Under the pieces are notes generated by a model. The model ran no database searches. It saw only the letters and a list, made by a program, of their open reading frames with translations, and was not told the origin of the DNA. This document shows, piece by piece, positions 33,385 through 41,330 of a stretch of DNA of 64,000 nucleotides. The first letter of the stretch is position 1; the number at the start of each line of letters is the position of its first letter. The stretch comes from an uncultured Alistipes sp. (lineage in GTDB: Bacteria; Bacteroidota; Bacteroidia; Bacteroidales; Rikenellaceae). Position numbers and translations under genes: made by a program. The DNA is taken from the NCBI RefSeq assembly GCF_902388705.1, contig NZ_CABMQJ010000005.1:1-64000 (forward strand). The letters run 5' to 3'.

Positions 33385-36063
33385 GTGAACGCAGAAAAGA
33401 AAATAGAGAAAAAATATGTCGAAACGCCGCTGATGAAGCAGTATTATTCGATCAAGGCGGTGCATCCCGATGCCATCCTGCTCTTCCGTGTGGGGGATTT
33501 TTACGAAACTTTCGGCGACGACGCTATCAAGGCCAGCGGCATACTGGGCATTACGCTTACGCGCCGGGCCAACGGGTCGGCGACCTATGTCGAGTTGGCG
33601 GGCTTTCCTTACCACGCCATCGACACCTACCTGCCCAAGCTGGTGCGGGCGGGCGAGCGCGTCGCCATCTGCGAGCAGCTCGAGGATCCCAAACTGGTGC
33701 GGGGGCTGGTCAAACGCGGCGTCATCGAGCTGGTTACGCCGGGCGTCGTTCTGGGCGACAACATATTGGCCAACAAGGAGAATGCATTCCTCGCGTCGGT
33801 TTATTTCGGACGGCAGAGTACGGGCGTGGCATTCCTCGACATTTCTACGGGCGAATTTTATGTGGCCGAAGGCCCTGATAACTATATCGACAAACTCATC
33901 TCGAACCTCGCTCCCAAGGAGATTATCTACCAGCGCGGCTACGAGGATCGTTTTTCGGACGCTTTCGGAACCAAGCATTATACTTACCGGCTCGACGAGT
34001 GGGTCTTTTCTGAGGAGGTCAACCGGGAGAAACTCTGCAAGCAGTTCGGCACCCGGTCGCTCAAGGGTTACGGCGTCGACCACTTTACGAGCGGTGTTTC
34101 CGCTGCCGGGGCCATTCTGTATTACCTCGAGTTCACCGAGCACCGCGATATTGCGCACATCACGTCGATTTCGCGCATCGACCAGGACGACTATGTCTGG
34201 GTCGACAAGTTCACGATTCGCAACCTCGAACTCTTTTCATCGAACGGCGCACGTGAGAAATGCAGTTTCGCCGATGTTATCGACCGTACGCTTACCCCGA
34301 TGGGCGGCCGCCTGCTGAAGCGGTGGATTGCCATGCCCATCAAAGACCCGGTGCAGATTAACAAGCGATTGGACGTCGTCGAGCGGTTTGTCAAGGACGC
34401 CGACCTTGCCGATACCGTGCGCGAGCAGGTGGCTTTGGTCGGCGATATGGAACGGATTGCATCCCGTATCGCTGCAGCAAGGGTGACGCCCCGTGAACTG
34501 GTGCAGCTGAAAAATTCGCTTTTCGCAATCGAGTTGCTGAAAGCGGCGCTCGAATCGACCGACGACGAACAACTGCATGCGCTGGCCGCGCAGGTCGACC
34601 TGCTGACGGAGGTGCGCGACCGCATTGCCCGCGAGATATACCCCGATCCGCTCAACAACCAGATACAGAAAGGCGGCGTGATTGCCGACGGCGTCGATCC
34701 CGAACTGGACGACCTGCGCCGCATCGCACTCCACGGCAAGGATTACCTTGCCCGCATCCAGCAGCGCGAGAGCGAAACGACGGGTATCCCGTCGCTCAAA
34801 ATCAGCTACAACAACGTTTTCGGTTATTATATCGAGGTGCGCAACGCCCACAAGGACAAGGTTCCCGAAACGTGGATACGCAAACAGACACTCGCCAATG
34901 CCGAGCGTTATATTACCGAGGAGCTGAAAGAGTACGAGGAGAAAATCCTCGGCGCGGAGGAGAAGATGCTGGTGATCGAACAGCGCATCTATGCCGACAT
35001 TATCGCGGCGATCAGCCGTTCGCTGGCTGTATTGCTGCGCGACGCGGCCGTCGTGGCGCGTATTGACTGCCTGCAGTCCTTTGCGCGCATCGCCTGCGAG
35101 CGCCGCTATGTGCGTCCCGTGCTCGACGACGGCAAACGCATCGACATCCGCCAGGGCCGTCATCCGGTTATCGAAACCTTGATGCCCGTGGGGGAGGAGT
35201 ATGTTCCCAACGATGTGATGCTCGACGACAAGGAGCAGCAGATTATGATGATTACGGGCCCCAATATGTCGGGTAAGTCGGCCTTGCTGCGGCAGACTGC
35301 GTTGATTATCCTCATGGCGCAGATGGGCTCGTACGTGCCTGCCCGCTCGGCGCACATCGGTGTCGTGGACAAAATTTTCACGCGGGTGGGAGCTTCGGAC
35401 AATATTTCGCAGGGCGAGTCGACCTTTATGGTCGAAATGCTCGAGTCGGCCAGCATCCTCAATAACATTTCCGACCGCAGCATCGTGCTGCTGGACGAAA
35501 TCGGCCGCGGTACGAGCACCTACGACGGTATTTCGATTGCGTGGGCCATGGTCGAATACCTGCACAACCACTCGACGGCGCATGCCAAGACGCTTTTCGC
35601 CACGCATTACCACGAATTGAACGAGATGGAGCAGATGTGTCCGCGCGTGAAGAACTACCATGTGAGCGTCAAGGAGATGGGCAATACGATTGTTTTCCTG
35701 CGTAAACTCGAACGCGGCGGCACGGAACACTCGTTCGGTATCCACGTGGCCCGTATGGCCGGTATGCCGATGTCGGTGGTGTCGCGTGCCGATGAAATCC
35801 TGCGCAACCTCGAACTGGTGTACGGCAACAACGAGATTGTGCCGAGCCGCAGCCTCAAGAGCCGCGGCAAGAAACCCTCGCCTTCGGTCAGGGAGGCGGC
35901 CGAAAGCGGCGCCCCGCAGAACATGCAATTGTCGATGTTCCAGTTGGACGATCCCGTGCTGGTGCAGATTCGCGACCAGATCAAAGGACTCGACATCAAT
36001 GCCCTGACCCCGATTGAAGCGCTCAATAAACTGAACGAAATCAAGAAGATAACCGGAATATGA
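33385..36063 (+). CDS. mutS: DNA mismatch repair protein MutS
   Basis: This 892-residue MutS1 recognises mismatches and small loops. The mismatch-binding Phe-x-Glu motif is in VGDFYETFGDDA near the N-terminus. The connector, lever and clamp regions follow. The ATPase carries Walker A GPNMSGKSALLRQ, Walker B SIVLLDEIGRGTSTYDG and FATHYHELNEM. A C-terminal tail ends NALTPIEALNKLNEIKKITG, the dimerisation segment. The start is taken as GTG 33385, since the upstream TTG lies inside the promoter. The stop overlaps the start of the WG-repeat gene (ATGA). No mutL is nearby. Confidence 0.96.
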   Translation: MNAEKKIEKKYVETPLMKQYYSIKAVHPDAILLFRVGDFYETFGDDAIKASGILGITLTRRANGSATYVELAGFPYHAIDTYLPKLVRAGERVAICEQLEDPKLVRGLVKRGVIELVTPGVVLGDNILANKENAFLASVYFGRQSTGVAFLDISTGEFYVAEGPDNYIDKLISNLAPKEIIYQRGYEDRFSDAFGTKHYTYRLDEWVFSEEVNREKLCKQFGTRSLKGYGVDHFTSGVSAAGAILYYLEFTEHRDIAHITSISRIDQDDYVWVDKFTIRNLELFSSNGAREKCSFADVIDRTLTPMGGRLLKRWIAMPIKDPVQINKRLDVVERFVKDADLADTVREQVALVGDMERIASRIAAARVTPRELVQLKNSLFAIELLKAALESTDDEQLHALAAQVDLLTEVRDRIAREIYPDPLNNQIQKGGVIADGVDPELDDLRRIALHGKDYLARIQQRESETTGIPSLKISYNNVFGYYIEVRNAHKDKVPETWIRKQTLANAERYITEELKEYEEKILGAEEKMLVIEQRIYADIIAAISRSLAVLLRDAAVVARIDCLQSFARIACERRYVRPVLDDGKRIDIRQGRHPVIETLMPVGEEYVPNDVMLDDKEQQIMMITGPNMSGKSALLRQTALIILMAQMGSYVPARSAHIGVVDKIFTRVGASDNISQGESTFMVEMLESASILNNISDRSIVLLDEIGRGTSTYDGISIAWAMVEYLHNHSTAHAKTLFATHYHELNEMEQMCPRVKNYHVSVKEMGNTIVFLRKLERGGTEHSFGIHVARMAGMPMSVVSRADEILRNLELVYGNNEIVPSRSLKSRGKKPSPSVREAAESGAPQNMQLSMFQLDDPVLVQIRDQIKGLDINALTPIEALNKLNEIKKITGI

Positions 36064-37280
36064 TTAGGCGTTGCTGCAGGTCTGCCGCCGCCTTGTTGTG
36101 CGGTGCGGCCTTATTCGGAAACGCTTCGGCCCAGAGCCCGCAGATGCTGCGTAAACTCAAATCGAAATACGACGTCGTCTGGCCTGCGGACTGCGGTTTG
36201 ATGATGGTCAACAAGGGTGGCCAGCGCGTTCCCGACTGGCGCCGGAAATCCAATGGCAGGTTCGGTTTTGTCGATACGCTTGGGCAGGTCGTCGTGCCGC
36301 CGGTCTATGACTATGCTTCGCGTTTTTTCAACGGGCACGCTATTGTCGGCATGAAAAACGACTCGGGCAAGCTCCTTTCGGGCCTGATCGACCGCACCGG
36401 CCGGGTCGTCGTGCCGCTGGAGTGGGAGCACTTGGGGAATGTCCGCGACGGGGTCTGCGTGGCCTATAACGGCGAGGGCAATGAGCGTGTCTTTTCGCTG
36501 GTCGACACGCTCGGCAATGTCCGCCGGCTCGAATATAACTATTGCGACGATTTTTCACGGGGACTGGCGCGAGTCGGCGTCGGCACATATGTAGAGAATG
36601 AGAAAGTGCCCGGCCGCAAACCGTCGGGGTATGAATTCCAAGGAAAATTCGGGTATATAACGCCCGACGGAGAACCGGCCATTCCCGTGCAGTTCGACGA
36701 AGCCGGCGATTTTGCGTCCGACGGGCTGGCGCCGGCCGGCATGCAGGGTAAATACTATGTCAAATGGGGGTTCATCGACAGGTCGGGGCAATTTGTAATT
36801 CCCTGCGATTTTTACAGTGTCGGATCGTTCCAACATGACCGGGCCGTTGTGTGCCGGGTCGTCGAGGGCGGGAAACTCGCCTACGGGTTTATCGACCGCA
36901 GTGGAAAAGAGGTTGTCCCCTGCCGCTTCGATACGGCTTCCCCTTTTAATTTTCCCAATGCGTGGGTGGGAGTGTTGAATAACGGGGAGTATGTTTATGC
37001 CCTGATAGACCCCGACGGCAATGCCGTGCTGCCGTTCGCCGTGGTAAATTTGCAGGACGGTGGAAAATACGGACAGGCCGCCGCTGCAATCGTCATGGAA
37101 GACGGCAGCAGGCGCTACGGAATCGTCGGCAACGACGGGAAAATCATTTTACCTTTCGAGTACGATCATGTGTCGATTTTCTCGGGATGGGACGAGGAGA
37201 ACAACCGCTGGCAGGAGAGCGCCATGGGTAAGAAAGACGGCGTGGAATTCAGTTTCGATATTTCCAAGCGGGACGAGTAG
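36060..37280 (+). CDS. Exported WG-repeat protein
   Basis: This 406-residue protein has a signal peptide (about residues 1-25, ending ASAQ) and then about seven WG-type repeats. Examples are GRFGFVDTLGQVVVPPVYDYA, SGLIDRTGRVVVPLEWEH, WGFIDRSGQFVIPCDFYS and YGFIDRSGKEVVPCRFD. WG repeats form beta-rich, probably ligand- or partner-binding surfaces. No enzymatic role is established. Its start overlaps the mutS stop, which is unexpected for an exported protein beside a cytoplasmic repair protein. Confidence 0.88.
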   Translation: MIRRCCRSAAALLCGAALFGNASAQSPQMLRKLKSKYDVVWPADCGLMMVNKGGQRVPDWRRKSNGRFGFVDTLGQVVVPPVYDYASRFFNGHAIVGMKNDSGKLLSGLIDRTGRVVVPLEWEHLGNVRDGVCVAYNGEGNERVFSLVDTLGNVRRLEYNYCDDFSRGLARVGVGTYVENEKVPGRKPSGYEFQGKFGYITPDGEPAIPVQFDEAGDFASDGLAPAGMQGKYYVKWGFIDRSGQFVIPCDFYSVGSFQHDRAVVCRVVEGGKLAYGFIDRSGKEVVPCRFDTASPFNFPNAWVGVLNNGEYVYALIDPDGNAVLPFAVVNLQDGGKYGQAAAAIVMEDGSRRYGIVGNDGKIILPFEYDHVSIFSGWDEENNRWQESAMGKKDGVEFSFDISKRDE

Positions 37281-37382
37281 GCTGGGCGCTGTCGATTCCC
37301 GCGCTGCATAGCCTTGATTTGCCGGATGCCGCGCATGGATCTCCGCATCTTCTGAAACACTCCCGACCTGCCCGCTAAATAT

Positions 37383-37418
37383 AACTCCCCGGCGCATTCG
37401 CGCCGGGGAGTTTGTTTT
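37383..37418. terminator. Terminator between the WG-repeat gene and convergent udk
   Basis: A perfect 13-bp stem, AACTCCCCGGCGC / GCGCCGGGGAGTT, with a 4-nt loop is followed by TGTTTT on the plus strand. It lies 16 nt from the udk stop and may stop transcripts from both sides. Confidence 0.85.
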
Positions 37419-37434
37419 CGGCCGGTTGTACCGT

Positions 37435-38058
37435 CTATTCGTTGCGGGCGATCAGCGAACTGATGTTCTGAATCAGCATCGACACGGCTACCGAGTTGAA
37501 GCCGCCCTCGGGGATAATCACGTCGGCATATTTTTTCGACGGCTCGACGAACTCCTCGTGCATCGGCTTTACGGTCGAGGTGTACTGCGTGATGACCGAC
37601 TGCATCGTGCGGCCGCGTTCGCAGACGTCGCGCAGGATACGCCGTGCGAGGCGGATATCGGCATCGGTGTCTACGTATACCTTGATGTCCATCAGGTCGC
37701 GCAGCTCCTTGTTTTCGAAAATCAGGATGCCGTCGACGATGATTACTTTCGAGGGCTTGACGCATATGGTTTCCGATGTCCGGTCGTGCTCGACGAACGA
37801 GTAGACCGGATGCTCGATGGGAACATTTTCCTTGAGCGCCTTGATGTGGTCCACCAGCATCTGCGTATCGAACGCCTGCGGATGGTCGTAGTTGAGTTTC
37901 GTACGCTCCTCGTAGGTCAGTTCGGGGTGGGCTTTGTAATAATAGTCATGGCAGAGCGTCACGACGTCGTCGCCCACGAAAGCTTCCTGCAGTCGTTTGA
38001 CGAGCGTTGATTTTCCCGAGCCGGTGCCTCCGGCGACTCCGATTACGGTAACTTGCAT
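37435..38058 (-). CDS. udk: Uridine kinase
   Basis: This 207-residue P-loop kinase phosphorylates uridine and cytidine in pyrimidine salvage. Walker A GVAGGTGSGKST is at residues 7-18. CHDYYYKAHPELTYEERTKLNYDHP is the nucleoside-binding region of uridine kinases, followed by IIVDGILIF and RLARRILRDVCERGR. The start ATG 38058 is where the family begins. A 19-codon upstream extension would run into the gyrB terminator. Length is normal. Confidence 0.95.
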   Translation of the reverse strand: MQVTVIGVAGGTGSGKSTLVKRLQEAFVGDDVVTLCHDYYYKAHPELTYEERTKLNYDHPQAFDTQMLVDHIKALKENVPIEHPVYSFVEHDRTSETICVKPSKVIIVDGILIFENKELRDLMDIKVYVDTDADIRLARRILRDVCERGRTMQSVITQYTSTVKPMHEEFVEPSKKYADVIIPEGGFNSVAVSMLIQNISSLIARNE

Positions 38059-38085
38059 AGTGTCGGTTGGTAATTGGTTATATAA

Positions 38086-38122
38086 AAAAGGATTGCTCCT
38101 TTTCTGCAAGGGCAATCCTTTT
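38086..38122 (-). terminator. Terminator of gyrB
   Basis: The stem AAAAGGATTGC / GCAATCCTTTT, read on the minus strand, continues into TTATA. It starts 9 nt after the gyrB stop and ends 28 nt before udk, so udk needs its own promoter or readthrough. Confidence 0.8.
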
Positions 38123-38130
38123 CCTGTCGG

Positions 38131-40086
38131 TTATGCGTCGATATTGGCGTAATGTGCGTTCTTTTCGATGAATTCGCGGCGCGGCGGCACTTCGTCGCCC
38201 ATCAGCATCGAGAAAATACGGTCTGCCTCGGCGGCATTTTCGATGTTGACCTGGCGCAGGATGCGCGTGTCGGGATTCATCGTCGTTTCCCACAACTGGT
38301 GGGCGTTCATCTCGCCAAGACCTTTGTAGCGCTGTATGTGCACGCCTTTGCCGAATTCGGCGGAGATGGTGTCGCGCTCCTTTTCAGTCCAGCAGTAACG
38401 CTCCTGTTTGCCTTTCTTCACGAGGTAGAGGGGCGGGGTGGCGATGTAGATATGGCCGTTCTCGATCAACTCTTTCATCTTGCGGAAGAAGAACGTCAGC
38501 ATCAGCGTCGCGATATGGCTTCCGTCGACGTCGGCATCGGTCATGATGATGATTTTGTCGTAGCGGAGCTTTTCGAGGTTCAGCGCCTTGCTGTCCTCCT
38601 CGGTGCCGATCGTCACGCCCAGCGCCGTGAACATGTTCTTGATCTCCTCGTTCTCCCACATGCGGTGTTCCTGCGCCTTTTCGATGTTCAGGATTTTACC
38701 GCGCAGCGGCATGATGGCCTGGAAATTACGGTCGCGGCCCGATTTGGCCGTGCCGCCTGCCGAGTCACCCTCGACGAAGAAGATTTCGGCAATCGAGCGG
38801 TCGCGGCTCGAACAGTCGGCGAGCTTGCCGGGCAGGCCGGCGCCCGAAAGCACCGTCTTGCGCTGCACCATCTCGCGGGCGTGGCGTGCCGCATGGCGTG
38901 CCGTGGCGGCCAAGATGACTTTCTGCACGATGGCTTTGGCGTCCTTGGGGTTCTCCTCCAGGTAGTGGCCCAGCGCCGCGGACATCGCCTGGTCGACGGC
39001 GGCCGAAACCTCGTCGTTGCCGAGCTTGGTTTTGGTCTGCCCCTCGAACTGCGGTTCCTGCACCTTTACCGAAACCACGGCTGTAAGGCCCTCGCGGAAG
39101 TCGTCGCCGTTGATGTCGAATTTCAGCTTGGCGAGCATGCCCGAATCCTCGGCGTACTTCTTGAGCGTGCGGGTCAGCGCGCGGCGGAAACCCGTCAGGT
39201 GCGTACCGCCCTCGATGGTGTTGATGTTATTTACATAGGAGTGCACGTTCTCCGAGAACGAGTCGTTGTACTGCATGGCCACCTCCACCGGGACGCCGTT
39301 TTTCTCGGTGTCGAGGTAGATGATTTGGTCGATAATCGGCGTGCCGCGCGTAGCGTCGAGGTACTGCACGAACTCCTTGAGTCCCTCTTCCGAGTAGAAG
39401 TGGTCTTCGCGGGTATTGCCTTCGGCATCCGGGCGCTTGTCGTAGAGATTCAGGCGGATGCCCTTGTTCAGGAACGCCAGTTCGCGCAGGCGGTTGGCCA
39501 GGATGTCGTATTTGTATTCCGTCGTGAGCGTGAAGATGCTGCCGTCGGGTTTGAAGGTCACGGTAGTACCGCGGTCCGAGCATTCACCGACGATTTCGAC
39601 CTGCGATGTGGGAGCGCCCTTGCTGTAGGACTGGCGGTAAATTTTGCCCTCCCGGTGGATTTCCGCAATCAGCAGGGTCGACAGTGCGTTTACGCACGAT
39701 ACGCCCACGCCGTGCAGACCGCCCGAAACCTTGTAGCTGCCCTTGTCGAACTTACCGCCGGCATGAAGCACGGTCAGCACGACCTCGAGTGCCGAGCGGC
39801 CCTCCTTTTCGTGGAAGTCGGTCGGGATGCCGCGGCCATTGTCCCTTACGGTGATGGAGTTATCCTCGTTGATTGTAACGTCGATATCCGTACAGTAGCC
39901 GGCCAGCGCCTCGTCGATCGAGTTGTCGACCACCTCGTAGACCAGATGGTGCAGACCTTTCTCACCTATATCGCCGATATACATGGCGGGGCGCTTGCGC
40001 ACCGCTTCGAGGCCCTCGAGGACCTGAATATTCGACGCGGAATATTCCTCTTCTTGCTTTTTTACGTTTTCTAATTCGGTACTCAT
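38131..40086 (-). CDS. gyrB: DNA gyrase subunit B
   Basis: This 651-residue type IIA topoisomerase ATPase subunit starts with a GHKL ATPase domain: EAVRKRPAMYIGDIGEKGLHH, EVVDNSIDEALAG, DNGRGIP and GGLHGVGVSCVNALS. The transducer region has QTKTKLGN with the ATP-contacting Gln and Lys. The TOPRIM domain shows EGDSAGGTAKSGRDR, PLRGKILNIEKA and MTDADVDGSHI, and the tail has YKGLGEMNAHQLWETTMNP. The motifs and length suit GyrB, but ParE is a close alternative without gyrA/parC context. Confidence 0.92.
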   Translation of the reverse strand: MSTELENVKKQEEEYSASNIQVLEGLEAVRKRPAMYIGDIGEKGLHHLVYEVVDNSIDEALAGYCTDIDVTINEDNSITVRDNGRGIPTDFHEKEGRSALEVVLTVLHAGGKFDKGSYKVSGGLHGVGVSCVNALSTLLIAEIHREGKIYRQSYSKGAPTSQVEIVGECSDRGTTVTFKPDGSIFTLTTEYKYDILANRLRELAFLNKGIRLNLYDKRPDAEGNTREDHFYSEEGLKEFVQYLDATRGTPIIDQIIYLDTEKNGVPVEVAMQYNDSFSENVHSYVNNINTIEGGTHLTGFRRALTRTLKKYAEDSGMLAKLKFDINGDDFREGLTAVVSVKVQEPQFEGQTKTKLGNDEVSAAVDQAMSAALGHYLEENPKDAKAIVQKVILAATARHAARHAREMVQRKTVLSGAGLPGKLADCSSRDRSIAEIFFVEGDSAGGTAKSGRDRNFQAIMPLRGKILNIEKAQEHRMWENEEIKNMFTALGVTIGTEEDSKALNLEKLRYDKIIIMTDADVDGSHIATLMLTFFFRKMKELIENGHIYIATPPLYLVKKGKQERYCWTEKERDTISAEFGKGVHIQRYKGLGEMNAHQLWETTMNPDTRILRQVNIENAAEADRIFSMLMGDEVPPRREFIEKNAHYANIDA

Positions 40087-40108
40087 CTGTTGTCTTTAAA
40101 ATATCGTA

Positions 40109-40139
40109 CAAATATACGAAATATTTCCGAATAATCCAA
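40109..40139 (-). promoter_or_regulatory. Promoter of gyrB
   Basis: On the minus strand TTGG (40139-40136), a 19-bp spacer and TATATTTG (40116-40109). Predicted leader about 15-17 nt. Between this and the ftsE stop at 40342 I see no gene. Confidence 0.65.
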
Positions 40140-40341
40140 TAGTGTGAAAAACCTTTCGGGAGGATTTTCGCGTCGTTTCGGCGCGTTTTTTCGCTGTCGG
40201 AACGCCGGATGGCCATTCCGTGATTCCCGCGCCGCAGTAACTCTGAGCCGACAACGATTCATTCGGTTTTTTGCGCGATTAAGCACCCGGCGCACGGGCA
40301 GGGGGCTGGATGGCCGGGCTTGTTGCAATAGACTGCGGAGT

Positions 40342-41079
40342 TTATCCCAGTTCCGCCTTAAGGTCTACTTCGCGGATTTTCCCCTGTGAAAAGAGAATCG
40401 CTCGTGCCGGGTGGTTTTCAATCAGTGCGGTGTTATGCGTGGACATCACCACGGCGCAGCCGCGGTCGGCGATCTCCTGAAAGAGCTGCATGATGCCCTC
40501 GGCCGTCACCGGGTCGAGGTTGCCTGTGGGTTCGTCGGCCAGCAGCACCTGCGGATTGTTCAGCAGGGCGCGCGCGATAACCAGCCGCTGCTGCTCGCCG
40601 CCCGAAAGTTCGAACGGCATCTTGTAGCTTTTGGCCCCCAGGTCTACGAGCTTGAGCACCTGGTCGATGCGCTCGCGGATTTCCTCCTCGCGTTTCCAGC
40701 CCGTGGCTTTCATGACGTAGTACAGGTTCATGAATACGTTGCGGTCGGTCAACAGTTGGTAGTCCTGGAATACGATGCCGATTCTGCGGCGCAGGTAGGG
40801 GATGTCGCGGCGTTTGAGGCGGCGCAGGTCATATCCTGCCACATGCCCCTCGCCAGCAAGTAGTTGCACTTCGGCGTATAAAGTTTTGAGTAAGGTGCTT
40901 TTTCCGCTGCCGACGCGTCCGAGCAGGTAGACGAATTCCCCCGGCGATACGCACAGGTCGACATCCGAAAGTACCATTTCGCCCCGCTGTATCAGTTTGT
41001 CGGCCGAGGTGTTGCCGAACGGGTTGTCTGCGTGGTAGATTGCTGCGTTTTTCAGCCTTACGACGTATTTTTCGCTCAT
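40342..41079 (-). CDS. ftsE: Cell-division ABC-transporter ATP-binding protein FtsE
   Basis: This 245-residue ATPase has Walker A LLGRVGSGKSTLLK at about 53-66 and the Q-loop in VFQDYQLLTDRNVFMNL. The signature is ELSGGEQQRLVIARALLNNP, and Walker B is VLLADEPTGNLDP, followed by the H-loop STHN. The RR-x-GIVFQD and DRNV features match FtsE, which with the membrane protein FtsX controls septal peptidoglycan hydrolases. No ftsX is adjacent. The N-terminal 35 residues include an unusual polar insert (NPFGNTSADKLIQRGE). A LolD-like ATPase is the alternative. Confidence 0.85.
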   Translation of the reverse strand: MSEKYVVRLKNAAIYHADNPFGNTSADKLIQRGEMVLSDVDLCVSPGEFVYLLGRVGSGKSTLLKTLYAEVQLLAGEGHVAGYDLRRLKRRDIPYLRRRIGIVFQDYQLLTDRNVFMNLYYVMKATGWKREEEIRERIDQVLKLVDLGAKSYKMPFELSGGEQQRLVIARALLNNPQVLLADEPTGNLDPVTAEGIMQLFQEIADRGCAVVMSTHNTALIENHPARAILFSQGKIREVDLKAELG

Positions 41080-41249
41080 GGTTCCGGTCGCTGAATAATT
41101 TTCCCAAAGGTAGTCAAAATATCCGTACCGGGAAGTTCCGGGGTGAAAAAAATAGTTGCCGCCCGGTTCGTCCGGGGAGGACAGATGGGCCTGTAAACGT
41201 ATTTGTATATCGGTGCGCCCGTTTGATCTGCATGAAAAAGAACGTATAA

Positions 41250-41281
41250 TTTGTTTTTCCGCCCGAGCATGCTTAAATTTG
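41250..41281 (+). promoter_or_regulatory. Promoter of the hybrid histidine kinase gene
   Basis: TTTG (41250-41253), a 20-bp spacer and TAAATTTG (41274-41281) are a consensus match. Predicted leader about 43 nt. Nothing else is seen between ftsE and this gene. Confidence 0.7.
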
Positions 41282-41330
41282 CATAAGCAGATCGTGACGC
41301 ATCGGCCTGTAATACATTAAAATTTACTTG

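Noticed and set aside
38152..40074. A 640-codon open frame antisense to gyrB
   Set aside because: gyrB is unmistakable. The antisense product is a His/Val/Ala-rich shadow.
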